From DASSTJ01 sp035707965 (GTDB lineage Bacteria > Actinomycetota > Actinomycetes > Actinomycetales > Angustibacteraceae), in assembly GCA_035707965.1 (NCBI GenBank), contig DASSTJ010000053.1:1-35534 (forward strand): a stretch of 35,534 nucleotides of DNA, given 5' to 3'. Below, in pieces: positions 1-8,210 of this stretch. The position numbers and the translations under genes were made by a program. Below the pieces are notes generated by a model that saw only the letters and a list, made by a program, of their open reading frames with translations, searched no databases and was not told where the DNA came from. Positions within the stretch are counted from its first letter, which is position 1, and each line of letters opens with the position of its first letter.

Positions 1-622
1 CGCCTACCAGGACGGCAGCTCCGACTACAGCACCCAGATCTCGAAGTTCCGCGGCGACAAGACTGACCTCTTCACGTGCACCCCCATCCCGCCCGACTTC
101 CAGACGTTCTGGAAGCAGGCGGCGCAGCAGGGTTTCAAGCCGAAGCTCGCGACCGTCGCCAAGGTCATGCTCTTCCCGAGCGAGGCCGAGGCGCTCGGGC
201 AGCTCACGAACAACATCGCCACGGACTTCTGGTGGAGCCCGTTCCACCCGTACTCCAGCGTCTTCGACGGCACGTCGGCGAAGCAGCTCGCGGACAACTT
301 CACGACCGACAGCGGCAAGCAGTGGACGCAGGCCCTCGGCTCGGTGTACTCCCTGTTCGAGATCGCCGTCCAGGCGTTCAAGAACGCGTCCGACCCGAAG
401 GACAAGAAGGACGTGGCCGACAAGCTGCGGACCATGAAGATCGACTGCATGAGCGGCTCGCTCGACTTCACGACCGGCCCAGTGCCCGGCGTCGCGCTGC
501 AGCGCCCCGTCGGTGGCCAGTGGCGCAAGGGCACGAAGTTCCCGTGGGACGTCGTGATCGTCGACAACTCGAACAACAAGGACGTGCCCATCGGCGGCGA
601 CCTGATGCCGACCAACGCCTGA
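1..622 (+). CDS. Branched-chain amino acid-type ABC transporter substrate-binding protein (5' end missing)
   Basis: The reading frame is open from base 2 to a TGA at 620-622 and gives about 206 residues, the C-terminal half of a periplasmic-binding-fold protein. The stretch around TDLFTCTPIPPDFQTFWKQA and the closing VVIVDN resemble LivK/HmgA-like binding proteins (type 1 periplasmic fold). The protein would be exported and would deliver ligand to the permeases encoded downstream. The start, signal peptide and most ligand contacts lie outside the window, so the ligand cannot be read. It is the first visible gene of a co-directional run; the LivG-like ATPase starts 25 bases later behind a GGGAGGA ribosome site. 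The family assignment is good, helped strongly by the neighbours, but the protein is incomplete. Confidence 0.85.
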   Translation, partial: AYQDGSSDYSTQISKFRGDKTDLFTCTPIPPDFQTFWKQAAQQGFKPKLATVAKVMLFPSEAEALGQLTNNIATDFWWSPFHPYSSVFDGTSAKQLADNFTTDSGKQWTQALGSVYSLFEIAVQAFKNASDPKDKKDVADKLRTMKIDCMSGSLDFTTGPVPGVALQRPVGGQWRKGTKFPWDVVIVDNSNNKDVPIGGDLMPTNA

Positions 623-647
623 CGAGACGTTCTGGGAGGACGACGCG

Positions 648-1403
648 GTGCTCACGCTCCGTGGGGTGACGAAGCGGTTCGGACGCATCCGCGTCGCCGA
701 CTCCCTCGACCTGGACGTCGCCGAGGGAGAGGCGCTGGGCATCATCGGACCGAACGGCGCCGGCAAGACGACGCTGTTCTCGATGATCTCCGGTGACCTG
801 CGGCCGGACGCCGGCACCATCACGCTGTTCGGCAAGGACGTGACGTCGACCGGTGCGGCAGAACGCTGTCGGGCCGGGCTCGGGCGCACGTACCAGGTGC
901 CGCGCCCGTTCGAGCACATGACGGTGTTCGAGAACGTGCTCGTCGCCGTCCAGCAGGGGGGCGGGCTGACCGGCCGCGCCGCCTCGCAGAAGGCGGTCGA
1001 CGTGCTCGAGCGCACGGCGATCCTGGCGCACGCGAACCTCGCGGCCGGCCGGCTCAGCCTGCTCGACCGCAAGCGGCTCGAGGTGGCGCGTGCGCTCGGC
1101 ACCGGCCCCCGCCTGCTGCTGCTCGACGAGGTGGCCGGCGGGCTGACCGGGCCGGAGGTCGACGAGCTGGTGGCCATCATCCGCGGCGTCCACGCCGACG
1201 GCCTCTCCGTCGTCTGGATCGAGCACGTCGTCCACGCGCTCACCGGGACCGTCGACCGGCTCCTGTGCCTGGCGGACGGGTCGGTCATCGCGGACGGCCC
1301 GCCCCACGACGTCCTCGCCAGCGCACCGGTGCGCGAGGTGTACCTCGGGGGCGGCATCGAGAAGGTGGCGGCGGCAGCCGAGTCCGGGAGGTCTGACGCA
1401 TGA
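648..1403 (+). CDS. livG: ABC transporter ATP-binding protein, LivG type
   Basis: This 251-residue ATPase would energise import of the ligand bound by the upstream binding protein. Walker A is GPNGAGKT (34-41), the Q-loop glutamine is near 83 in TYQVPRPF, Walker B is LLLLDE (156-161) and the switch histidine is near 193 in WIEHVVHAL. The signature helix reads LSLLDRKRLE (136-145) instead of LSGGQ; from memory, related variants (L-x-L-x-x-RKRLE) occur in this importer subfamily, so I do not take it as damage. The GTG start at 648 is chosen because GGGAGGA ends seven bases before it. The stop overlaps the next start by four bases (ATGA), so the two ATPases are probably translationally coupled. 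Confidence 0.93.
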   Translation: MLTLRGVTKRFGRIRVADSLDLDVAEGEALGIIGPNGAGKTTLFSMISGDLRPDAGTITLFGKDVTSTGAAERCRAGLGRTYQVPRPFEHMTVFENVLVAVQQGGGLTGRAASQKAVDVLERTAILAHANLAAGRLSLLDRKRLEVARALGTGPRLLLLDEVAGGLTGPEVDELVAIIRGVHADGLSVVWIEHVVHALTGTVDRLLCLADGSVIADGPPHDVLASAPVREVYLGGGIEKVAAAAESGRSDA

Positions 1404-2242
1404 GCCTCCTCGACGTGCGTGGGCTCGAGGTGCGACACGGCCAGCTCCCCGCCGTCCGGGACCTCGACCTCAGCGTCGAGCCGGGTCAGGTGCTCGGTGT
1501 CATCGGCGCCAACGGTGCTGGGAAGTCGACGCTGCTGCGCTGCCTGGCCGGGGTGCTGCCCGCCTACCGTGGCACCGTCCTCCTGGACGGGCGGGACGTC
1601 ACGCGACTGCCTGCGCACCGCCGCGTCGCGGCCGGGATCTCCATGGTCCCGGAGGGCAGACGACTCTTCCCCTCGCTGTCGGTCGAGGAGAACCTGCTCA
1701 CCGGCACCTACCGGGCCCGCTCCGGCCCCTGGGACGTGGCCTCGGTCATGGGGCTGTTCCCGTGGATGCGCGACCGGCGCAAGCAGGACGCTGGCGTGCT
1801 GTCCGGCGGAGAGCAGCAGGCGGTCGCGATCGGGCGGGCGCTCGTCAGCAACCCCTTGGTGCTCCTGCTCGACGAGGTCTCGTTGGGGCTGGCACCCGTT
1901 GTCGTGCAACGGATCTACGAGGTGCTGCCACGGATCCTCGACTCCGGCACGTCGGTGCTCCTCGTCGAGCAGGACGTCTCCCAGGCGTTGCGGGTGGCCG
2001 ATCGCGTGCAGTGCCTGCTGGAAGGCCGCGTCGTGCTCGACGGCGCCCCGGCGGACCTGGCTCCCGAGGACGTCGAGCAGGCCTACTTCGGGCTCGGGTC
2101 CAGGGCCGAGAAGGGCGACCACCACGTCCGGTGGCCGCACGGGCGCCACGAGCCGGCGCACGAGAGCTCACGCCCGGTCCCCGGCGACGCCACGACACCT
2201 GACGCGACAGCGTCGGGCCGCTCGACGGGAGGCACCCGATGA
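1400..2242 (+). CDS. livF: ABC transporter ATP-binding protein, LivF type, with extended tail
   Basis: This is the second ATPase of the importer, 280 residues. It has Walker A GANGAGKS (36-43), a classical signature LSGGEQQ (134-140) and Walker B LVLLLDE (153-159), followed by LLVEQDVSQAL, the LivF version of the switch region. The ATG at 1400 overlaps the livG stop. LivF proteins usually end near residue 235, soon after the AYFG motif seen here at 228-231. This copy runs about 45 residues further through a charged, His/Pro/Ser-rich and probably disordered tail that ends in the overlap with livH. The tail is unlikely to be part of the ATPase fold. Function as the partner of LivG is secure. 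Confidence 0.93.
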   Translation: MSLLDVRGLEVRHGQLPAVRDLDLSVEPGQVLGVIGANGAGKSTLLRCLAGVLPAYRGTVLLDGRDVTRLPAHRRVAAGISMVPEGRRLFPSLSVEENLLTGTYRARSGPWDVASVMGLFPWMRDRRKQDAGVLSGGEQQAVAIGRALVSNPLVLLLDEVSLGLAPVVVQRIYEVLPRILDSGTSVLLVEQDVSQALRVADRVQCLLEGRVVLDGAPADLAPEDVEQAYFGLGSRAEKGDHHVRWPHGRHEPAHESSRPVPGDATTPDATASGRSTGGTR

Positions 2243-3105
2243 CGTGGGTGAACGCAGCGGTGCAAGGCATCCTGCTCGGCGGACTCTACGCGCTGTTCGC
2301 CTGCGGGCTGTCGCTCATGTTCGGCGTCATGCGCATCGTCAACCTGGCCCACGGCGACTTCGCCGTCCTCGCTGCCTTCGCCGCCTTCAGCCTCATGTCG
2401 TGGACACCGCTCAACCTGTGGTGGTCGGTCGTGGTCGTCGTCCCCCTGTTCGCTGGCCTGGGGTACCTCGTGCAGCGAGGCATCATCGCCAAGAGCATGG
2501 CGATCGGGCCGCTTGCGCCGCTGCTCGTGACCTTCGGGCTGGCCACGGTGCTGCAGAACGTGCTGCTGCAGGGCTACTCCGCGGACACGCGCGCTCTCGA
2601 CGCCGGCTGGCTGGTGTCGGCGTCCCTCAAGGTGACCGACCAGGTGTCTGTTGCGTACCTGTCGCTCATCACGCTCGGCCTGGCGCTGCTCGTCATCGTG
2701 GCGATCCAGCTGTTCCTGTCGAGGAGCGGGCTCGGCCGCATGCTCAGGGCTGCCTCGGACGACCCCGAGGCGGCGCGACTGGTCGGAGGCGACAACCGGC
2801 ACATCTACGCGGTCGCCACCGGGATCGCGTTCGCCACCGTCGCCCTCGCCGGCCTCATGTTCGGCATGAGCTCGTCGTTCAGCCCGAGCGCCGGCCCCAC
2901 CCGGCTGATCTTCGGCTTCGAGGCCGTCGTGATCGGAGGCCTCGGGTCGCTCTGGGGCACGCTGGCGGGCGGCATGGTGCTCGGGCTGACGCAGTCGTTC
3001 GCCGGTCAGGTCGACCCCGCCTACTCGATCCTCGCCGGCCACCTGGTCTTCCTCGCGATCCTGGCGTTCCGGCCTCAGGGTCTCCTGCCGGCGCGGAGCG
3101 TCTGA
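2239..3105 (+). CDS. livH: Branched-chain-type ABC transporter permease, LivH
   Basis: This 288-residue integral membrane protein would form half of the import channel. It begins with the LivH-type N-terminus (GLSLMFGVMRIVNLAHGDF near 23-41) and contains about eight hydrophobic segments. The EAA-like cytoplasmic loop, which contacts the ATPases, is visible as GLGRMLRAASDDPEAARL. The C-terminal FEAVVIGGLGSLWGTLAG segment is typical of the family. The ATG at 2239 overlaps the livF stop by four bases, and the stop overlaps the livM start by one base (TGATG). This tight coupling supports a single complex. The transported compound cannot be told from the permease. Confidence 0.94.
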   Translation: MTWVNAAVQGILLGGLYALFACGLSLMFGVMRIVNLAHGDFAVLAAFAAFSLMSWTPLNLWWSVVVVVPLFAGLGYLVQRGIIAKSMAIGPLAPLLVTFGLATVLQNVLLQGYSADTRALDAGWLVSASLKVTDQVSVAYLSLITLGLALLVIVAIQLFLSRSGLGRMLRAASDDPEAARLVGGDNRHIYAVATGIAFATVALAGLMFGMSSSFSPSAGPTRLIFGFEAVVIGGLGSLWGTLAGGMVLGLTQSFAGQVDPAYSILAGHLVFLAILAFRPQGLLPARSV

Positions 3106-4187
3106 TGTCGGCCACGACCGCGCCCGAGCGCGCCACGAGCGAGCGCCGACTGGACTTCCGGCGCTCCGAGCGCTCGTCGGTGCTGACGTCGTCCGCGCTC
3201 GGCCTGGTCGTCCTCGTCCTGGCAGTCCTGCCCTACCTGGTGTACCGCAGCGTGACCGACACCCTCGTCACCTTCTTCCTGCTCCTCACCATCTCGAGCA
3301 TGTGGAACCTGCTGGCCGGCTTCGGCGGGCTCGTGTCGGTCGGCCAGCAGGCCTACATCGGGCTGGGCGCCTACGCGGTGCTCGCCCTGAGCGACGCGGG
3401 TGTGCAGCCCTATCTGGGGGTGGCGCTCGCCGCGGTCGTGTGCGCGGTCATCGCGCTGCCCACCTCCTTGCTGGCGTTCCGCTTGCGCGGTGACTACTTC
3501 GCCGTCGGCACCTGGGTGATCGCCGAGGTCTACCGCCTGTGCATCATGCAGGTCGACTCGCTCGGGGGCGGGAGCGGACGGTCGCTCACCACGCTGTCCG
3601 GCCTCGACATCGTGGTCCGTCAGGCCCTCACCTACTGGGTGGCGCTCGCCGTCGCGGTGCTGTCGGTGGGGGCCTGCTACTGGCTGCTGCGCGGCCGGCT
3701 CGGTCTCGCGCTCACGGCCGTGCGCGACAACGAGGTGTCGGCCGCGAGCGCTGGCGTGCGCGTGAGTCGCGCGAAGCGCATCGTGTACCTGATCTCCGCG
3801 GCCGGCTGCGGCGCCGCTGGTGGCGTGCTCATCGTGAGCTCGTTGTCGGTGCAGGCGGACTACGCGTTCACGGTGCAGTGGGCGGTCTTCATGATCTTCA
3901 TCGTGATCATCGGCGGACTCGGCTACGTCGAGGGCCCGATCATCGGCACGATCGTCTTCTTCGCGCTGCAGCAGCTCCTCGGCGACTACGGTGCCTGGTA
4001 CCTCATCCTGCTCGGAGTGCTGGCGGTGGTCGTGGCGATCTGGTTGCCGCGCGGGCTGTACGGCGTGGTGTTCGACCGGTTCGGCCTGCGCCTGTTCCCG
4101 GTCGGGCACCACGTCGTGGGGCTGGACGACGGACGACGCGGCTCGGCGACGACGCGATCGCTGCTGCGCACGGCCCTGCGGCGATGA
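3105..4187 (+). CDS. livM: Branched-chain-type ABC transporter permease, LivM
   Basis: This 360-residue protein would be the second channel subunit. After a cytoplasmic N-terminus of about 25 residues it has roughly ten membrane segments. LivM hallmarks are GLVSVGQQAYIGLGAYAVL (about 74-92), FRLRGDYFAVGTW (about 125-137), the EAA-like loop GLALTAVRDNEVSAASAGV and IIGGLGYVEGPIIGTIVFF near the end. The ATG at 3105 was chosen because it shares one base with the livH stop; the same frame is open far upstream, but only as a shadow of livF and livH. The final ATGA overlap leads directly into the amidase, so importer and amidase should be co-translated. This is the strongest evidence that the amidase acts on the imported compound or a close relative. 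Confidence 0.94.
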   Translation: MSATTAPERATSERRLDFRRSERSSVLTSSALGLVVLVLAVLPYLVYRSVTDTLVTFFLLLTISSMWNLLAGFGGLVSVGQQAYIGLGAYAVLALSDAGVQPYLGVALAAVVCAVIALPTSLLAFRLRGDYFAVGTWVIAEVYRLCIMQVDSLGGGSGRSLTTLSGLDIVVRQALTYWVALAVAVLSVGACYWLLRGRLGLALTAVRDNEVSAASAGVRVSRAKRIVYLISAAGCGAAGGVLIVSSLSVQADYAFTVQWAVFMIFIVIIGGLGYVEGPIIGTIVFFALQQLLGDYGAWYLILLGVLAVVVAIWLPRGLYGVVFDRFGLRLFPVGHHVVGLDDGRRGSATTRSLLRTALRR

Positions 4188-5620
4188 CGTCCCTCGCCGC
4201 CTCCGAGACGCTGCTCGGGCTCGACCTCGTGCAGGCAGCCAGGCTCGTCGCCGACGGCACCGTGGACCCCGTCGACCTGACGTCCGCCTACCTGGACCGG
4301 CTGGTGGACGTCGACGGCGACGTCGGCGCGTACGTCACCGTGGCGGCCGACCGCGCTCTGGACGCCGCGCGAGCCGCACGTGTCGCGGTGCGCCAGGGAC
4401 GTCCCCTCGGTGCTCTGCACGGCCTGCCCCTCGGCGTGAAGGACCTCTTCGACACCGCGGGAGTCCGCACCACCTACGGCTCGGCGCTGTACGTCGACCA
4501 CGTGCCGACCATGGACGCGACGGTGGTCGCGCGGCTGCGCGAAGCCGGCGCCGTCCTCCTCGGCAAGCACGCCACGCACGAGCTGGCCTGGGGCGGGACG
4601 ACGAGCAACGAGCACTTCGGCGTCGTGCACAACCCGCGCCGGACGTCGGCGATCCCCGGTGGCTCGTCCGGCGGCTCGGCGGCAGCGGTGGTCTCCGGCA
4701 CCGCGATCGCGTCCGTCGGCACGGACACCGCCGGCAGCGTGCGCATCCCCGCGGCGGCGTGCGGCTGCGTGGGTCTCAAGCCGTCCCGTGGCCGGGTCAG
4801 CCTGGCCGGCGCGATGCCGCTCGCCCGGTCGCTCGACCACGCGGGGCCGATCACGAGGACCGTGGCGGACGCCGCCCTGCTGCTGAAGGTGATCGCCGGC
4901 GCGGACGAGCGCGACCCCCGGACGCTGGACGATGCGGTACCGGACTACCTGGCCGCGTTGGCGGTCCGGCGTCGGGTCCGCGTCGGGCGGCTGCGCGGCT
5001 GGTACGACGCGCTGCTCGACGACGCCGTTCGCGAGGCCGTCGACGTCGTGCACCGGCGCCTGACCGAGCTGGGCCACGAGGTCGTCGACGTCGACGCGCC
5101 GGGCGCCGACGCCGTGGCCGCCCTCTTCACCCGGCTGACCGCGGAGGCCGGCGCGCTGCACCAGCAGGCGTTCCGACGTCGTCCGGAGGCGTTCGGCTCC
5201 ATCCTCCGGCGGATCCTCGGTCGCGCGCTGCCGACACCGTCCGACCTCGCTGCCGCGGAAGGGGCGTTGGCCCGGCAGTCGGCGGCGCTGTTCGACGCGC
5301 TGGCCGGCTGCGACGTCCTGCTCACGGCGACGCTGCCGATGGTGGCACCGCCGATCGGGTCGGAGACGGTGACGGTGAGCGGCACGGTGCTGGACCTCGA
5401 GCGGGCGCTGACGCGCCTGACGTCGGTGTTCGACGTCAGCGGGCTGCCGGCCCTGTCACTGCCCCTGATCGACGGACGACGGCCGCCGCTGCCGGTTGAC
5501 CCCGCTTCGGACGGGCCGCTCCCGGTAGGCGTGCAGCTCGTGGGACGTCCACGCGACGAGGTGACCGTGCTGCAGGTGGGGCACGAGCTCGAGCGGGCAC
5601 TAGGAGGAGACGAGGCATGA
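4184..5620 (+). CDS. Amidase-signature hydrolase
   Basis: This 478-residue enzyme belongs to the amidase-signature family (GatA, fatty acid amide hydrolase, mandelamide hydrolase). The Ser-cisSer-Lys triad is intact: Lys86 in GVKDLFDTAG, the cis-Ser at 161 in PGGSSGGSAAAV and the nucleophile Ser185 in GTDTAGSVRIP. The 24-residue spacing between the two serines equals that of GatA. No gatB or gatC is nearby, so a role in tRNA amidation is unlikely. Its ATG overlaps the livM stop by four bases, and its stop overlaps the next start in the same way. Next to PobA, a plausible reaction is release of an aromatic acid from an amide, for example 4-hydroxybenzamide. That substrate is inference only. 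Confidence 0.93.
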   Translation: MTSLAASETLLGLDLVQAARLVADGTVDPVDLTSAYLDRLVDVDGDVGAYVTVAADRALDAARAARVAVRQGRPLGALHGLPLGVKDLFDTAGVRTTYGSALYVDHVPTMDATVVARLREAGAVLLGKHATHELAWGGTTSNEHFGVVHNPRRTSAIPGGSSGGSAAAVVSGTAIASVGTDTAGSVRIPAAACGCVGLKPSRGRVSLAGAMPLARSLDHAGPITRTVADAALLLKVIAGADERDPRTLDDAVPDYLAALAVRRRVRVGRLRGWYDALLDDAVREAVDVVHRRLTELGHEVVDVDAPGADAVAALFTRLTAEAGALHQQAFRRRPEAFGSILRRILGRALPTPSDLAAAEGALARQSAALFDALAGCDVLLTATLPMVAPPIGSETVTVSGTVLDLERALTRLTSVFDVSGLPALSLPLIDGRRPPLPVDPASDGPLPVGVQLVGRPRDEVTVLQVGHELERALGGDEA

Positions 5621-6825
5621 GGACGACCGCGAAGGTCTCGCGCACCCAGGTCGGCATCGTGGGTGCCGGTCCGGCGGGCCTCGTGCTGGGTCACCTGCTC
5701 TCGCTGGCCGGTGTGGACGCGGTGGTGCTGGAGGACCGTAGTCGCGTGCACGTCGAGCACCGTCAGCGTGCCGGGATCTTGGAGAACGACGTGGCGCGGC
5801 TGCTGCGGGACGTGGGCCTGGGTGGGCGCATGGACCGCGAGGGGATGGCGCACCACGGCATCTACCTGCAGTTCGACGGGGAGCGGCACCACGTGGACTT
5901 CCACGGGTTGACCGGGCGTGACGTGTGGGTCTGGGCGCAGACGGAGGTCGTGAAGGACCTCGTGGCGGCTCGGCTGGCTGCCGGGCTCGCGTTGGAGTTC
6001 GAGGTGCGTGACACCGCGCTGCACGAGGTGACCGGGGACCGGCCGCGCGTCAGCTACGTCGACGCCGAGGGCCGCCGGTGCGAGCTGGTCTGCGACGTGA
6101 TCGCGGGTTGCGACGGGTTCCACGGGCCCAGCCGGGCGGCGGTGCCGTCGGAGCTGCTGCGGGTGCAGGAGCGGTCCTACCCCTACGCGTGGCTGGGGAT
6201 CATCGCGGACGTCCCGCCGTCCACCGACGAGCTGATCTACGCCCACCACCAGGAGGGCTTCGCGCTGCACAGCGTGCGGACGCCGCAGGTAAGCCGGCTG
6301 TACCTGCAGGTGGCTCCGGACGAGGACGTCGCCGCGTGGTCGGACGATCGGATCTGGGAGGCGTTGCAGCGTCGGTTCGCCGTGCCTGGCTGGACGTTGC
6401 AGCAGGGCCCGATCCGTGAGAAGGGCATCACGGCCATGCGCAGCTTCGTGGCCAGCCCGATGCGCCACGGCAGGCTGTTCCTGGCCGGTGACGCGGCGCA
6501 CATCGTGCCGCCCACCGGGGCCAAGGGCCTGAACCTGGCGGTGGCCGACGTCGTCGTCCTCGCGAACGCGCTGGTCGCGTGGCTGCGCGACGGCGACGAC
6601 GCGCTGGCCGACGCGTACGCGGAGACCTGCGTGCGCCGGGCGTGGCAGGCCACCCACTTCTCCTGGTGGATGACGTCGATGATGCACACGCCACCGCAGC
6701 AGGACCCGTTCGATGCCCGGCTGCAGCTCGCGCAGCTGCGTCACGTGACCTCGTCCGAGGCCGCCTCCACCGACCTCGCGCTGCGGTACACCGGACAGCC
6801 ACTGCCCGCCCTGCGGATGCGGTGA
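5617..6825 (+). CDS. pobA: 4-hydroxybenzoate 3-monooxygenase (FAD, NAD(P)H-dependent)
   Basis: This 402-residue flavoprotein would hydroxylate 4-hydroxybenzoate to protocatechuate. The FAD site shows GIVGAGPAGL (13-22), the DG-type motif GCDGFHG (164-170) and the second FAD motif LFLAGDAAHIVPP. Aligned by eye with the well-studied Pseudomonas enzyme, the substrate contacts Tyr201, Ser212, Arg214 and Tyr222 correspond to Tyr208, Ser219, Arg221 and Tyr229 here, so the substrate call is stronger than a family call. The ATG at 5617 sits behind AGGAGGA (5602-5608) and overlaps the amidase stop. No protocatechuate dioxygenase or other ring-cleavage gene is present in the window, so the next step must be encoded elsewhere. 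Confidence 0.92.
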   Translation: MRTTAKVSRTQVGIVGAGPAGLVLGHLLSLAGVDAVVLEDRSRVHVEHRQRAGILENDVARLLRDVGLGGRMDREGMAHHGIYLQFDGERHHVDFHGLTGRDVWVWAQTEVVKDLVAARLAAGLALEFEVRDTALHEVTGDRPRVSYVDAEGRRCELVCDVIAGCDGFHGPSRAAVPSELLRVQERSYPYAWLGIIADVPPSTDELIYAHHQEGFALHSVRTPQVSRLYLQVAPDEDVAAWSDDRIWEALQRRFAVPGWTLQQGPIREKGITAMRSFVASPMRHGRLFLAGDAAHIVPPTGAKGLNLAVADVVVLANALVAWLRDGDDALADAYAETCVRRAWQATHFSWWMTSMMHTPPQQDPFDARLQLAQLRHVTSSEAASTDLALRYTGQPLPALRMR

Positions 6826-6852
6826 CGCGGCGCGCGTCGACACACTGACGGC

Positions 6853-8064
6853 ATGACGACGCGACAGCTGCCGCGGTGGAGCGAGCTGAAGCCACTGCTG
6901 CGCCCGAAGCCCGTGGAGTGGAACCCGACGCGGCGGCGCCTGCAGAACGCGCTCACCATCGCGGACCTGCGCGCGATCGCCCGGCGCAGGACGCCGCGCT
7001 CGGTCTTCGACTACACCGACGGGGCGGCTGAGCGCGAGCTGACCTTGCGCCGCGCCCGGCACCTGTTCGCCGAGCTCGAGCTGCGGCCCTCGATCCTGCA
7101 GGACGTGTCGGACGTCGACCTGTCGACGTCCGTCCTCGGCCGACCGTCGGCACTGCCGTTCGCGTTCGCCCCGACCGGTTTCACCCGCATGATGAACCAC
7201 GAGGGTGAGCGAGCGGTGGCCCGGGTCGCCGAACGGCACGGCATCCCGTACGCCTTGTCGACGATGGGCACGACCACGCCCGAGGACGTGGCAGCGGCGG
7301 CGCCGTCCGCCCGGCTGTGGTTCCAGCTGTACGTCTGGAACGACCGGGCCGCCGGCGAGGAGCTCATGCGTCGGGCCGCCGCCGCAGGCTTCGAGGCGCT
7401 CGTGCTGACGGTCGACGTGCCGGTGGCCGGAGCCCGGCTGCGCGACGTGCGCAACGGGTTCGCCATCCCGCCCGCGCTCACGGTCGGCACGGTTCTCGAC
7501 GCGGCCACGCACCCGGCCTGGTGGATCAACCTGCTCACGACGGAGCCGCTGCAGTTCGCGACGCTCAGCTCGTGGGAGGGCACGGTCGCCGACATGATCG
7601 ACGCCCTGTTCGACCCGAGCATGACCATCGCGGACCTCGAGTGGGTGCGGTCCTGCTGGGACGGACCCCTGGTGATCAAAGGGATCCAGACGGTGGACGA
7701 CGCCCGCCGGGTCGTCGACGCGGGCGCCGACGCGATCGTCCTGTCCAACCACGGCGGTCGGCAGCTGGATCGCGCGCCGGTGCCCCTGCGGCTGCTGCCC
7801 GACGTGGTCGCGGCGGTCGGCGAGCGCACGGAGGTCTGGCTGGACACCGGCATCACGAACGGTGCGGACGTCGTGGCCGCCCTCGCGCTGGGCGCGCGCA
7901 CCACGCTCGTCGGTCGGGCGTACCTGTACGGCCTCATGGCAGGCGGCGAGCGCGGGGTGGAGCGCGCCGTGCAGATCCTCGAGCGGGAGATCCGGCGCAC
8001 CCTGCAGCTGCTGGGCGTGCGCAGCGTCGACCAGCTCGGCCCGCAGCACGTGCGCCTCCCCTGA
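6853..8064 (+). CDS. lldD: FMN-dependent alpha-hydroxy-acid dehydrogenase, L-lactate dehydrogenase LldD type
   Basis: This 403-residue enzyme is of the FMN-dependent 2-hydroxy-acid oxidase family. It carries FDYTDGAAERE (Tyr54), the FMN-binding WFQLYV (Tyr160), Lys276 in LVIKGIQT and the catalytic His300 with Arg303 in SNHGGRQLDR. The middle segment VDVPVAGARLRDVRNGF and the length closely resemble mycobacterial LldD2, which passes electrons from L-lactate to quinone, so lactate is the default substrate. Mandelate dehydrogenases belong to the same family, and the aromatic-acid neighbours make an aromatic 2-hydroxy acid possible. The gene starts 27 bases after pobA without an evident ribosome site and is probably the last gene of this run. 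Confidence 0.88.
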   Translation: MTTRQLPRWSELKPLLRPKPVEWNPTRRRLQNALTIADLRAIARRRTPRSVFDYTDGAAERELTLRRARHLFAELELRPSILQDVSDVDLSTSVLGRPSALPFAFAPTGFTRMMNHEGERAVARVAERHGIPYALSTMGTTTPEDVAAAAPSARLWFQLYVWNDRAAGEELMRRAAAAGFEALVLTVDVPVAGARLRDVRNGFAIPPALTVGTVLDAATHPAWWINLLTTEPLQFATLSSWEGTVADMIDALFDPSMTIADLEWVRSCWDGPLVIKGIQTVDDARRVVDAGADAIVLSNHGGRQLDRAPVPLRLLPDVVAAVGERTEVWLDTGITNGADVVAALALGARTTLVGRAYLYGLMAGGERGVERAVQILEREIRRTLQLLGVRSVDQLGPQHVRLP

Positions 8065-8151
8065 CCCGGCCACGAAGCGTGACCGCTCTACGGCCAGACG
8101 GGTGCGTCGTGTGACGTTGCGGGCACAGAGGGCGTTTGAACGATAGGTTCG

Positions 8152-8164
8152 GCACCACTGGTGC
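8152..8164. promoter_or_regulatory. Short perfect inverted repeat upstream of the GGDEF-EAL gene
   Basis: GCACCA-C-TGGTGC is a perfect 6-1-6 dyad, 46 bases before the chosen start of the c-di-GMP enzyme and 87 bases after lldD. It could be an operator. No convincing -35/-10 pair is visible beside it. Confidence 0.3.
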
Positions 8165-8210
8165 GCGCCCCCACGTCGTGGGCGGCCCGCTGAGGCCAGA
8201 GGGGATGTTG

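Noticed and set aside
1056..1085. Non-canonical ABC signature in LivG as a sign of a dead ATPase
   Set aside because: The other ATPase motifs are intact, and variants ending in RKRLE are, as far as I recall, normal in this subfamily.
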